Shown here in pieces: positions 34,177 to 46,290 of a stretch of DNA of 64,000 nt (within the stretch, counting starts at the first letter, position 1; each line of letters opens with the position of its first letter). The stretch spans positions 37,299,335 through 37,363,334 of the forward strand of contig CM071930.1 in NCBI GenBank assembly GCA_016081115.2. The letters are read 5' to 3'. The notes below the pieces were generated by a model. That model was not told the origin of the DNA and did no database searches. It saw only the letters and a program-made list of their open reading frames with translations. This stretch comes from Rehmannia glutinosa (Eukaryota; Streptophyta; Magnoliopsida; Lamiales; Orobanchaceae). The position numbers were made by a program, and so were the translations under genes.

Positions 34177-36929
34177 TGTCATAACCCGAAATCATGCATT
34201 TTAATTAAGCATAATTACATGCATTTTTAATTTCATATTTACGCTAGAATGCATGTAACATCACAAAATTCCAAATTTTAGCTGAGTTGCATAAGTATTA
34301 AGATGTGTAATATTGATAGGCTCGACATGATAAATTCAGATGTGAAAGAGGTGATATCGATGCGTTTGTGAGTGGAATATACTAAATGAATAGATTAATT
34401 AGGACATTAATATAATGCACGAAGGATAGTCATATATTGATAAGTCATTTTATGAATATTTATAGGCAGGTAGTAAAAATATTAATTGGAAATGATAATA
34501 CTATTAAATTAAAATAATAATTAATTAGATATACAGATATATAGGCTAAAATATGTAATAGATATATTATATATATGTGTGTGGTGTGGTGTGGTAGTAT
34601 ATAATCATTTAGATATGTGAATATGTATTGGTACATTAAGATGATAACTTTAGAGCATAAGCCACTTGGCACATTAAGAATATGGGAAAGAATAATACAT
34701 ATACTTATACATATTTATGTGTTGACACATCATGCAACAAAATAACATGGTTGCAGAAATCGCTAGCGCTAGGCGCCGCGCCTAGCGCTTAGGGCCCCTA
34801 GGCGGGCGCTGAGCCGCCAGCGGCCGCCAGAACAACACTACTTATTGTTTTTTTTTTTTCATTTTTTTTTATTTTTGACCGATTTTTGGCCGATTTTTCC
34901 CGCCTAGACCGCCTAGGCGGGGGTGCCTTGGCCTGATTTTTTGGCCGCCTAGGAGAGCGCCTAGCTCCGATTTGGTACCGCCTAGCCCGCCTAGGCGGGC
35001 ACCTAGCCTGATATTTGGCCAAAACGATTTTTTCGGGCGATTTGGACAAAATCGGATCGGCCTAGGGGCGCCTAGGCGGCCGCCTAGGCCGATTTTTACA
35101 ACACTGCAAAATAAATAAATAAATATATATATTTTTAATCTCTATTTTACTTACTTCACAGCCTTAAGTTAACGAAGGGTAGGATAGAGATATATTACTT
35201 CTCAAACTCACTCAAGACGGGAAACATAACAGAATTAAACAAATAGATAGAAAACGGGCATATTGAAACAGGTAAGTATCTGCCAAACAATTTTGTTTCC
35301 TTCGTCTAGTTTAATTATGATGATATAAATATTCATATACTTATTTCGATTATCATATAAAAAAACACTTTTTATGCATTTCTATGTCATATAGATTATT
35401 GGTGGAAAAGAAATCCATAGATATAATGATTAATTTATATGAAAGAGAGATATTGGTAGTGAAAGAAATAAATTAATCTTAATTATATATGCCACTAAAG
35501 TTGATTTATGCTAAATTTTTGGATAAGCTGGAGATAGATTGATTAGGATTTTGACCTTATTGATGTGGTGTCAAATTTTGCTTGTAATTACTGATTATGG
35601 AATTAAAATAAATATATTAATAAACAGATTAAAATATAAATATTTGAATAATTATGGTTGTAGGAATAAGTGTATCATATATATATTTAGAGTTATAAAG
35701 AGATAGTGAAATTGAATTCAGATACGCTGTTAATTAAGTTAACAATCATGACAAATTGAATTATGGTTAATCACATAATAAGTAGGATTCTTTTGTAGGG
35801 ATAAATTATTTAATGAATATAAAGGAAATCATTAGAGTTATATATATATATATATATATATGATTTCTAATCAGTTACATATTTTTGGTTTGTTAATAGG
35901 TAAAAATCTTGATAGAGAAGCACACAAAGCCGATTAGGCGAAAACATCAGAAGAAGTACATCACTTGTGAGTATAATCGTTTAGCCTGTTATTTGACTTA
36001 TGTTATTATATAATTGATATGTTCGAATGAATTGCATACTTGTTTAGCTATGATAATTAGAAGCTTGTTGTGCTCTAATGTGAATTGTATGATTCTCTAC
36101 GATGATATTGTGATGAAATCGAGATATGTGATCTCTATGTGATGACATTGAAATGGAATTGAGATATATGATCTCCACTGATGTTATTGATATGGAAATG
36201 AGATATGCGATCTCTACTGATGTTATTGATACAGAAATGAAATATGTGAATATAGAAAATGCATTCATCAGAGATAAATGGATTCTGTTATGGCCACTAA
36301 TGACCTTGAATCACAAAATTATAGATATCCAGAAATTCTGGATTACAGAGTACCGTACGGAGTGCCATGGCCATCTTCGTGATCACGAATTATTCTTGGT
36401 ATTAGCTGGTCCATGACAGTAAAGAATATGATCAAGCACGTGCATTTGTATGGTTATGAATGATACGATTAAATGATGTGAAATGATTGTGATAATGTGC
36501 TTGTGTGATGTTAAATAACTTGTTATTGGATTATACTTGTTGAGCTTGCAACTCACCAAATGCAATGCTTCAATTTTAGTTGTTGTAGATAAAAGTTGAT
36601 CTGTGAGGTGTGACAGAAGTTTAAAGCATGGATCAAAGGTCGGCCGGCTAGATTCCCATCCTTCTCCCTCAGCTCATCATTTGCATATCATATAGGGAGT
36701 TTTATTTTGATCTGTACATAAAGGGCATGGTCATTAATGTTATGTAATATGGGTAAATACACATATGTGAATGAGTGTTGCTAAATCATTTTGAGTAAAT
36801 GCTTCCGCTTATACAGAAAGGTTGCAGCTGATGAATAACATAGTAATCTTATGTGTAATGCAGTTGTGCTGTCTATGAACTATATTTTTATACTATATAA
36901 ATAAGTGTTACAAGGGTAAGGGTGTTACA
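34177..36929 (+). repeat. 5' LTR of chromovirus G
   Basis: 2753 bp including a 361-bp MITE and its 8-bp duplication. Without these it is about 2384 bp, close to the 2452 bp of the 3' LTR after removing C. A (TA)n tract near 35838-35860 is longer than its 3' counterpart. A small region near 36380 and another near 36640 differ from the 3' LTR by insertions or deletions. Confidence 0.93.
34738..35114. mobile_element. hAT-like MITE, CTAGGCG family, TSD CAAAATAA
   Basis: Element body 34746-35106 (361 bp), with inverted ends CATGGTTGCAGAAATCG and CGATTTTTACAACACTG, and many GCCTAGGCG/CGCCTAGG palindromes inside. The direct repeat CAAAATAA is at 34738-34745 and 35107-35114. The 3' LTR of the same chromovirus lacks the insert and has one copy of the site (near 50646), so the boundaries are exact and the insertion postdates the chromovirus. 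No coding capacity is seen. Confidence 0.9.
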
Positions 36930-36937
36930 GTTTAGTT

Positions 36938-36949
36938 TGGTATCAGAGC
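36938..36949 (+). promoter_or_regulatory. Primer-binding site of chromovirus G
   Basis: TGGTATCAGAGC, eight bases after the LTR end, complementary to initiator Met tRNA. Confidence 0.9.
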
Positions 36950-36976
36950 CCGGGTAAGGGTTCTGTAGACCATGGC

Positions 36977-38200
36977 ATGACATGTGCATTATCATTAAAA
37001 GTTATACGAAAGTTACAATTTCTCTCATATTTTAGGCAAAGGGTTGTGAGTCAAGAAGCACATGTACATAATGATGACCAAAGTGTTCATGGCGGGGGAG
37101 GAGCAGCCGAGCCAGAGTCACACTCATCTCATACACCTACGCATCATGTGCATGGAATACCTGCTCATTTTGGGTATCCACCTTATCCATTGGTAAATCC
37201 CCCTGAACCACGTGAAAGGAGGTATGATAAACTTAGAAAAATGGGAGCTGTGGATTTTGTGGGTACTACTGATCCAGCAGAAGCAGAAACATGGTTGAAA
37301 CGAACCGAAAGGGTTCTGAATTTGATGAAATGTACTCCTGAAGAAAAGTTTGATTATGCAATATCACTCCTTCAAGGAAATGCGTATGATTGGTGGGAGA
37401 CTATACCTCATAGTACTGTTCAGCCACCTGTATTGATATGAGATGATTTTCTAAGAGAATTTCACGATACGTACTTGCCAGAGGTTTATAGGGATCAGAA
37501 AGAAAAAGAGTTTCTTGAACTTAAATAGGGAAATCGATCAATCGCCGAGTATGAAGTGTTGTTTAATCAACTTTCTCGTTATGCCCCACATATGGTAGCC
37601 ACGGAAAAGAAGAAATGTACTAGATTTGAATCTGGACTCCGATTTGCTATTCGAAATCGTATTACACCTACAGATATGGAGTCTTATAGTAAGCTGAGAG
37701 CTGCAATAATACGTGCTGAGAAATTGGAAGCTGAGTCAAAACAAAACTTTCAGTATAATAAGAAGAGGCTGGGTGACGAAACTGGAGGATTTAGAAATAG
37801 AAAGGAATTTACTGCGCCTGCACCGAGGAGCTTCCCGAGCAGTTCAAAAACTGGTAGTTTTAGGGGTGCAACACCAACCAGTAAGAGTGCGGGTTCAACA
37901 CCAATAGGTTCCATATGTGCACATTGTGGTAAGAATCATTATGGAGAATGTAGATTGCTTACAAGAAAATGCTTTCGATGTGGTGAACCTGGACATATAG
38001 CAAAGAATTGCACAAAACCACGTGAGGAACCCACAATTGAGCAAACTAGGTTTAGTGGTTTCAATCCTAATAGAGGTAGAGGTCGAGGAAGATTCGGTAC
38101 AGGAAGAGGCACTAGTGCAGAAGAAAGTCAAGCGAGCAGACAACAAGGTCCAGCTCGAGTTTTTGCCATGACACATGAAGAAGCTAAAGCTGCACCAACC
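36977..38200 (+). pseudogene. gag of chromovirus G with two in-frame stops
   Basis: Contains the Retrotrans_gag core (TWLKRTERVLNLMKC, YDWWETI), then stops TGA at 37439-37441 (where the family has Trp) and TAG at 37526-37528 (Gln expected). It continues in the same frame to a CCHC zinc knuckle CFRCGEPGHIAKNC at 37970-38011, preceded by a second Cys/His cluster (CAHCGKNHYGEC). The true start codon is not clear; the first Met at 36977 precedes a non-family N-terminus. Gag would package the RNA in the cytoplasm. Confidence 0.88.
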
Positions 38201-39562
38201 GTAGTTACCGGTAATCTCTCAATCTCTGATACAAATGCTTATGTTTTATTTGATCCAGGAGCTACCCATTCATTCGTTTCACAATCATTTGCATCACAAT
38301 TGAGTAATAAACTGGAAATATTAGGCTATGATTTACTGGTTCGAACCCCAGTAGGGAATGTGGTGATTGTAAATATTGTATATCGTGATTGCAAAATCTT
38401 AATCGGTGAATCACAATTGAGCGCTAGTTTACTTGTTATGCCTTTAAAAGATTTTGATGTGATTCTGGGTATGGATTGGTTAACCGAACACCATGCTAAA
38501 TTGGATTGTTTTACTATAGAAATCGTGTTGGAGCTTCCTGATCAGACGCAGATTGTATTTAAAGGGGAAAGAGAAATTTTGCCTACATGTATAATATCTG
38601 CATCTACAGCTTTCAAAATGATTAAGAAAGGTTGTGAATGTTACCTAGCTCACGTAATAGACACACGCTTATGTGGTTTGAAACTTGAAGACACTCCAGT
38701 GGTTAAAGAGTATCCAGATGTGTTCCTGGACGATTTACCTGGGTTACCTCCAGATAGAGATATAGAGTTCACTATTGAACTACAACCAGGTACGGCACCA
38801 ATTTCTATCCCTCCTTATAGAATGGCACCTGTTGAATTACAAGAACTAAAGGTACAATTGCAAGAATTACTGGATAAAGGGTACATTAGACCAAGTGTTT
38901 CGCCATGGGGTGCACCTGTGTCGTTTGTTAAGAAGAAAGACGGTACACTGGGATTGTGAATAGACTATCGGTAGTTGAATCGAGTAACAGTAAAGAATAA
39001 ATATCCATTGCCTAGAATAGATGATTTATTTGATCAGTTGCAAGGTGCTAGAGTTTTCTCAAAGATTGATTTGAGATCAGGATATCACCAGTTGAAAATT
39101 GCAGAGGCTGACATTTCAAAAACAGCGTTCCGAACGAGGTATGGCCATTACGAGTTTTTGGTAATGCCTTTCGGTCTGACTAATGCACCCGCTGTATTTA
39201 TGGCATTGATGAATAATGTGTTTAGACCCTACCTAGATAAATTTGTTATTGTCTTTATTAATGATATCTTGGTATATTCTAAATCTGTTGAGGAACACGA
39301 ACAACATCTGAGAATTGTGTTGCAAATCTTGCGAGAGAAACAGTTGTATGCAAAACTTAGTAAATGTGAATTTTGGTTAGATCAAGTAATATTTTTGGGA
39401 CACGTTGTTTCTGGTGATGGGATTAAAGTTGATCCACAAAAAATCGAAGCAGTGACCAAATGGGAAAACCCAAAAAGTGTTACAGAAGTTCGTAGTTTTC
39501 TAGGTTTAGCCGGATACTATCGACGATTTGTTGAGAATTTTCGCTTATTGCAACACCACTGA
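38201..39562 (+). pseudogene. Protease and reverse transcriptase of chromovirus G
   Basis: The protease active site reads D-P-G (38252-38260, CCA at 38255) where the family has D-S-G. RT begins near 38690 (YPDVFLDDLPGLPPDRDIEF), has stops TGA 38957-38959 and TAG 38972-38974, then KNKYPLPRIDDLFDQL and DLRSGYHQL, and the catalytic box FIND (AAT at 39260-39262) instead of FIDD. It then runs to GHVVSGDGIKVDP. A one-base loss in a T run near 39538 shifts the frame. Both PR and RT are catalytically compromised. Confidence 0.92.
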
Positions 39563-40389
39563 CAAAATTACTGCGGAAGAGTGTTCCTTTCAAATGGACA
39601 GATAGTTGCCAAAAGAGTTTCGAAGAATTGAAGAAAAGGCTTACCACTGCCCCAGTCTTAACTATTCCTTCAGGTACCGATGGATTTGTTGTTTATAGTG
39701 ATTCTTCTTACCAAGGTTTAGGATGTGTTTTAATGCAACACGGTAAGGTTATTGCTTATGCGTCTAGACAACTTACACCATACGAGATGTCTTATCCTAC
39801 TCATGACCTTGAGCTAGCTGTGGTTGTTTTTGCTTTAAAGATATGGAGACATTATCTATATGGTGCCACATTTCAAATTTTCACTGATCATAAAAGTTTG
39901 AAATACTTATTAAGTCAGAAAGAGTTGAACATGCATCAAAGAAGATGGCTTGAATTGCTGAAAGATTATGATTATACCATCGAATATCATCCAGGGAAAG
40001 CTAATGTTGTGGCCGATGCTCTGAGCCGAAAATCTTATGGTATTGTTTTTTATCTCTCAATGCCTTCTTTACCGTATCTGCTAGATATGAGGAAGATGAA
40101 TGTTGAATTGAATGTAAATGACATGGGTGTTTTATGTGCTTCACTTGGTGTTCGTCCTATGATGATTGAAAGAATTAAACAAGCACAATTTCGTGATGAT
40201 AAACTAACCAGTATTGCAGAAAAAGTGAAACAAGAAAATAGTACATCGTTTGCTCTGAATGATGATGGTAGTTTAACAATCAACAATCAACTTTGTGTCC
40301 CTGATGTTGATGGCTTAAGGCATGAGATAATGGAAGAAGCTCATACTGCACCATATGCCATGCACTCAGGTAGTACAAAAATGTATTAG
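39563..40389 (+). pseudogene. RNase H domain of chromovirus G
   Basis: In the frame at 39628-40389: VVYSDSSYQGLGCVLMQ, YASRQLTPYE, the DHKSLKYL motif and GKANVVADALSRK, the standard Ty3/gypsy RNase H, then the linker to integrase. It ends at TAG 40387-40389, where Gln is expected in the integrase zinc-binding region (MHSGSTKMY then stop). It would degrade the RNA strand of the RNA-DNA hybrid. Confidence 0.92.
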
Positions 40390-41661
40390 ACTTTAAAAAG
40401 CCATTATTGGTGGCCCAGAATGAAGAAAGATGTAGCCGAGTATGTTACAAAATGCTTAACTTGCCAGCAGATTAAAGCGGAACATCAGGCACCAGTAGGT
40501 AAATTGCATCCATTACCTATTCCTGTTTGGAAGTGGGAACGTATTACTATGGATTTCCTTTATGGTCTGCCTGTGACACAAAGGAAAAATGATGCAGTTT
40601 GGGTTATTGTGGACCGACTAACAAAGTCAACTCATTTTTTACCATTTAGATGGGGTTCTACTCTGGAAAATCTAGCGAAACGATATGTAAATGAGATTGT
40701 CAGATTACATGGTGTACCATTGTCTATTGTGTCAGATCGCAATCCTCGTTTTACGTCTAGATTTTGGGGTAGTCTACAACAGGCATTAGGTACTAAGTTA
40801 CATTTTAGTACAACATTTCACCCGCAGATTGATGGCCAATCAAATAGGACTATTCAAACTCTAGAAGATATGCTTCGTGCTTGTGTTCTCGAATTTAAAG
40901 GTTCTTGGGATGAATACATTGCGTTGATAGAATTTGCATACAATAATCAACATCATAGCAGCATTGGCATGGCGCCTTATGAAGCGTTATACGGTAGAAA
41001 ATGCAGGAGTCCAGTATTTTGGGATGAAGAGGGAATACGATTGCTGGAAGGTCCAGATCTGATTCAAGATACAGTTGAAAAAGTGAAAATAGTTAAAAGT
41101 CGATTAAAAGCAGCTCAAGATAGGCAAAAGAGTTATATTGATCAACATAGGCGGGAAATGGAATATGAAGTTGGTGAGAAAGTATTTCTTCGTGTTTTCC
41201 CTTGGAAAGGTATTCTCTGATTTGGAAAGAAAGGTAAACTGACTCCTCGTTATATCGGCCCATATGAAATACTTGAAAGGATTGGACCATTAGCTTATAG
41301 GCTTGCCTTGCCACCTGAATTATCTAAGATTCATAATGTGTTCCATGTTAGTATGCTTCGTCGGTACAGATCAGACCCGTCACGTGTTATTCGAGATGAG
41401 CCAGTTGAAATTGCTGATAATTTGAGTTATATCGAAGAACCAGTTGGAATAGTGGAATACAAAGAAAAAAAACTTAGAAAAAGAGTGATTCCGTTGGTAA
41501 AAGTGTTTTGGAAAAACCATTCTCAAGAAGAAGCAACATGGGAAACAGAACAACACATGAAGGAACATTATCCGTGGTTATTTACTGATACAGGTACAAA
41601 TTTCGAGGGCGAAATTTTTAAAGAGAGAAGAATTGTCATAACCCGAAATCATGCATTTTAA
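40390..41661 (+). pseudogene. Integrase and chromodomain of chromovirus G
   Basis: HHCC end (CLTCQQIKAEH), first Asp in MDFLYGL, second Asp in IVSDRNPRF. The catalytic Glu position in the GQSxRTIQTLEDML motif is Asn (AAT at 40843-40845). A TGA at 41218-41220 replaces Arg (CGA), and the frame continues after it with TPRYIGPYEILERIG, HNVFHVSMLRRY and a chromodomain (VFWKNHSQEEATWETE). Chromodomains of this type direct integration to heterochromatin. The end of the frame overlaps the 3' LTR start by a few codons. Confidence 0.92.
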
Positions 41662-42184
41662 TTAAGCATAATTACATGCATTTTTAATTTCATCTTTACA
41701 CTAGAATGCATGTAACATCACAAAATTCCAAATTTTAGCTGAGTTGCATAAGTATTAAGATGTGTAATATTGATAGGCTAGACATGATAAATTCAGATGT
41801 GAAAGAGGTGATATCGATGCGTTTATGAGTGGAATATACTAAATGAATAGATTAATTAGGACATTAATATAATGCACGAAGGATGTTAATATATTGATAA
41901 GTCATTTTATGAATATTTATATGCAGGTAGTAAAAATATTAATTGGAAATGATAATACTATTAAATTAAAATAATAATTAATATATATACAGATATATAG
42001 GCTAAAATATGTAATAGATATATTATATATATATACGTGTGGTATGGTGTGGTAGTATATAATTATTTAGATATGTGAATATGTATTGGTACATTAAGAT
42101 GATAACTTTAGAGCATAAGCCACTTGGCAAATTAAGAATATGGGAAAGAATAATACATATACTTATACATGTTTATGTGTTGAC
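41634..42184 (+). repeat. 3' LTR of chromovirus G, left portion
   Basis: Begins TGTCATAACCCG after a purine-rich stretch (aaagagagaagaat) that serves as PPT. It matches 34177-34727 and breaks at the insertion of element C. The rest resumes at 50638. Confidence 0.93.
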
Positions 42185-43460
42185 TGTTAGATAAATGTTT
42201 TTATCATTATTTTGATGATTATGTTCGATTTTGTTCAAATATGTTTTTAAACCAAAACTATGTCCCTAAATGTTGTCTAAATACTTCCGATTAACTTAAA
42301 ATATTTTTACTATTTTTCGGAGTATTTCTTGGAGTTTATTTTCAATAAAAAATTGGACAACACATTTGTTTCAGGCTCGACCGGTCGCCCTATAGGGCAA
42401 CCCGTATCTGAGTCGAGCTGAGAAACAGAAAATGGAGCGTAAGAAAAATAGGGCAGGGCAACCGGTCGACCAGGTGGGCGACCGGTGCGGTCGACCGGTC
42501 GACCGGCGGGCGACCTGTACCTGGGAGTTGGATTTTTGTTCCAGACTTCTCTGTTTCGTAAAATCTTCAAGGGCAACCGGTCACAGCTAAGGTCGACCGG
42601 TCGCACCCCCCTTCGACCGGTCCCCTTGTGTAAAAATTCGCAGAATTCAATTTCAATCTTATCTCTGCGCGACCGGTCGAACCCCTTGTTTATCAGCAAA
42701 CTATCCGTTGCGTTTTCAGACAACTTTTCCCTATTTTGTGGGATTGATTTCTAATAACTATATTGATCATTTTAAATGGTTTCTTTTGTAGCAAATCACT
42801 CCCCAAGGAGGAGCCAATGTCTGGAAATGAAAGCCAAGTCCTCTTCTATAAATAGAGGCTTCATTCAAGCAACAAGATACAACACTCCATACAAGCAAAG
42901 AGCAATTGAGCAAACACTTTCATATATCTTGTTGTATTAGCCTAAGCACTTTCACTTGCACATATTTGAGGTCTAGGCTTTCAATTCTTGATTACACTTG
43001 CACTCATATTGTATCAATCATTATTGAGTTGTAATCTTGATTTTGGTCATCATTCAACACAAAGACATCCTTGTGAGTATTCTTGTGGTAAGAATACACT
43101 TGGGTGATCTAGGTGATAGGTGTTTGAAGGTTGTGGTAATCTTCAAAGGTGTTGTAAGAGGGTTGTGGTAATCCTCAAGGTGGTGAAAGAGGGTTGTGGT
43201 AATCCTCAAGGTGTTGTATTAATTTTTGGTAAATTAATAAAACCTTTTTTTTTCTTTTTGAAATCCATCCCGGAGATATTGTGGTGGTAGAGGATTAGGC
43301 CCTAGGTGGGTTGAACCTCTTTAAATCAACGAGTGTTGTTTAATTTCCGCATTTACATTCTCGTCATTTACTTGTTGTTTCGAAAAAGAGGGTGATTTGC
43401 GAAAAATCGGCATAATCTATTCACCCCCCCTCTAGATTATTGTAGCCACTTGGACTAACA
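42185..43460 (+). repeat. 5' LTR of element C
   Basis: 1276 bp, TGTTAGATAAAT...GGACTAACA. A cluster of GACCGGTC palindromes is at about 42376-42680, and the TATA box TATAAATA is at 42847-42854. Downstream lie repeated ggttgtggtaatcctcaaggtg units (about 43125-43215). Confidence 0.95.
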
Positions 43461-43462
43461 AG

Positions 43463-43474
43463 TGGTATCAGAGC
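43463..43474 (+). promoter_or_regulatory. Primer-binding site of element C
   Basis: TGGTATCAGAGC two bases after the LTR end, complementary to initiator Met tRNA. Confidence 0.94.
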
Positions 43475-43517
43475 CAAACTCTTTGGTTAGCTCGTTCCGA
43501 GTAAAGAGGAAAGATCC

Positions 43518-45050
43518 ATGGCTACAAATGATGCTCATCTCACCACCGGCGCCTCCACCAATAAGCCACCACTATTCGACGCCAACAACTACGCGTTTTG
43601 GAAAGACCGTATGGAGTGCTTCCTAAAAGGGTGCGGGTTCGACATTTGGAATGTGGTCATCGAAGGAGTTGATCAACCAACAAAGAAATCGGAGGATGGC
43701 ACCTTGGCTCCTAAACCTTTCAAGGAGTTTGATGAAAACGACAAAAAGGCTTTTTCTCTAAACGGTAAGGCCTTAAATATTTTGCATTGTTCTCTTACCG
43801 CCACCGAGTACAATCGCATAAGAGGCATAAGGTTGGCACATGAGGTTTGGGAAAAATTGGAGACAATCTATGAAGGGACTAAGAAAGTCAAGCAAGCAAG
43901 AAAGACCATGCTTGTTAAAGACTTCGAAAACTTTAACATGTATGATGGCGAAAGCATCTCCAAGATGGTGGAAAGGCTTGACAATATTGTCAATCCTCTT
44001 GTGGCCCTCGGCAAAGTCATCTCCGAGGAAGACAATGTGACCAAGGTATTGAATGCGTTTCCCGGCTCATGGTCCGAAAAAGTAACGGCAATCACGGAGG
44101 CACAAAATCTTGAGACACTCAAGTTTGATGAGCTTATTGGAAATCTACTCATCTATGAAGTCTATCTCAAGGAGAGGAAAAATTCCAAACCATCCACAAA
44201 TCAATCGGGTATGCAAATTATTCCTAAAGGTCTTGCTTTTTCTTCTAATAATGCATACTATGATAATGATGATGATGATGAGGAGACGGCCGCACTTGTT
44301 CGAAAATTTGCAAAATTTGTAAATAAAAATAAAGCAAGAAAACCAAGAGATAATGGTTGCTTTAAATGCGGAAAACCTGGGCACTTCATTGCCGATTGCC
44401 CGAAGCTCGATGAAGAAGAGCAAAAGAAAAAGAAACATTTCACAAAAAAGAAGGCTCTAAATGCGGAAGTCAAAACATGGGATGAACTACTCGAAACAAC
44501 CGATGAGGAAGGAGAAACCGAACACGGTCTCATGGCTATGGACGATGAAAACAATGAGGTACACTCAAATTCCTCTACTTCCTCCATAGTTGATGACTTG
44601 CAATGTGATTTTGATGAATTGCAAATTGAGTTTCAAAATTTAATCGTTAAATACAAAAATTTGAAAAAGGAGCATAAGGAGATTAAGGTTGAAAAGGAAA
44701 AATTATTTACCTCTTATGAATCTCTAGACAAAGCTCATGCTCTTACTCTTACTAGAATTCATTCTCTTGAAACCGAAAAGGATTTGCTCACAAAAGATAT
44801 TGAATGTTTGAAAAATGATGTGCATCGTTTCAACATAAGTACGGATAAAGTCACAAAAATTTTAGATGCACAAAGAGGTGAGCATTCCAAATCGGGACTT
44901 GGTTATAAGCCATTTCAAAGTGTTTTTAAGAAAAAAATAACCAAGGTCCGACTTTTGTACGTGCTAATAATTATAATACTCCTACTTGTTTTTATTGTGG
45001 CAAAGTTGGACATTATGCTAATAATTGCAAATTGAGAAATAGCTCAAGAC
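43518..45050 (+). pseudogene. gag of element C with two zinc knuckles, frameshifted near the end
   Basis: A 505-codon frame from ATG 43518, with the N-terminal FDANNYAFWKDRMECFL segment, a UBN2-type core (WEKLETIYEGTKKVKQA), CCHC knuckle CFKCGKPGHFIADC (44358-44399) and a coiled coil (about 44600-44850). Near 44930 an A-run expansion shifts the frame. A second CCHC knuckle (CFYCGKVGHYANNC, 44987-45028) is intact in the shifted frame. The protein would form particles and bind RNA. Confidence 0.92.
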
Positions 45051-45776
45051 ATGTTTGGAGACCCAAAGGTCTCAAGACTAACCCCCATGGACCCCAAAAT
45101 TATAGGGTACCTAAAAAAAATTCTTTTGTAGGTAATAGGGGCTATAACCACAATGGAAGATTCAAAATGGCTCGTGGACAGCGGATGTTCACGCCATATG
45201 ACCGGGAGGAGAGAACTTTTTACCAACATCAAGCTCCAAGAAGAGGGTATGGTCATGTTCGGCAATGGCAAAGGAAAAATTCTTGGAAATGGAGAAATTG
45301 GAAACTCTTCTTTCTCTCTTAGTAATGTTCTATTAGTTGAAGGGCTTAAGTTTAATTTGATAAGTGTTAGCCAACTTTGTGATTCAAAATATGATGTTTC
45401 CTTTAATAAAGAAAAATGCCTTATACTTAAAAATGGTGAAATTATTTGTGAAGCAAATAGAAAAGGCAATCTTTACAAAATTTGTACAAGTGATTTGGTT
45501 AGTCAAAATGTTTCTTGTTTAGTCGCCAATAATGATTTAACTAGTTTATGGCATAGGCGACTTGGACATGTTGGATACAAAAATTTGAAAAATATTTACA
45601 AAAACCAACATGTGAAAGGACTACCCAAATTGAATTTTGAAAATCTTGGCTTATGTGACACTTGTCAAAAGAACAAATTAGTTAAGAGTAGTTTTAAGCC
45701 CAAAAATGAAATTTCCACAACCAAACCCCTACAAATGCTTCACCTTGATTTGTACGGGGGATATTGGTACGGCTAG
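45051..45776 (+). pseudogene. Protease and GAG-pre-integrase of element C
   Basis: In the frame at 45153-45776: active site D-S-G in WLVDSGCSRHMTG, VLLVEGLKFNLISVSQLCD, then the zinc-binding WHRRLGHVGYKNL and CDTCQKNK of the GAG-pre-integrase domain. An extra G in the GGGGG run near 45755 shifts the frame at the start of the integrase core. Confidence 0.92.
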
Positions 45777-46290
45777 TCTAAGTGGAAAACATTACACTTT
45801 TGTTATCGTCGATGATTTTTTTAGATATACTTGGGCTCTTTTTCTTACCAATAAAAGCGATGCCGTTAATGAGTTTGTTAAGTTGTGTAGACTTATTGAG
45901 AATGAAAAGGAAGACACTATCAAGTCTATTCGAAGCGATCGAGGTGGAGAATTTGACGGTGAATTTAGAGTATTTTGTGAAACCAAAGGATATGCTCATA
46001 ATTTCTCGGCTCCAAGGACACCTCAACAAAATGGAGTAGCCGAATGGAAAAATCGGACATTACAAGAAATGAGTCAGTCCATGCTCAATGAATTTTCACT
46101 TCCAAAGTATTTTTGGGCCGAAGTCGTAAGTACCGCTTGCTATGTCATTAATCGAGTTTATATTCGTGCTAAAATAAATAAAACTCCATATGAGCTTTGG
46201 AAAGGTAGAACTCCAAATATTAGTTATTTCAAGATATTTGGTTGTAAATGCTTTATTTTGAATACCAAGGATCAATTGGACAAACTTTGA
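45706..46290 (+). pseudogene. Integrase core of element C
   Basis: A 194-codon frame with FVIVDDFFRYTWALFL, second Asp in IRSDRGGEF and catalytic Glu in NGVAEWKNRTLQEM. The first Asp (HLDLYG) lies just before the frameshift. It ends near 46290 in the FGCKCF region, where another frame change occurs. Confidence 0.92.

Noticed and set aside
42376..42680. CRISPR-like or satellite array from repeated GACCGGTC motifs
   Set aside because: Repeats are short palindromes with irregular spacing inside an LTR of a plant retrotransposon. There are no spacers and no cas genes.
44145..44587. Overlapping antisense frames rich in Ser, Ile and Phe
   Set aside because: They are complements of the acidic and Asn-rich parts of element C's gag.
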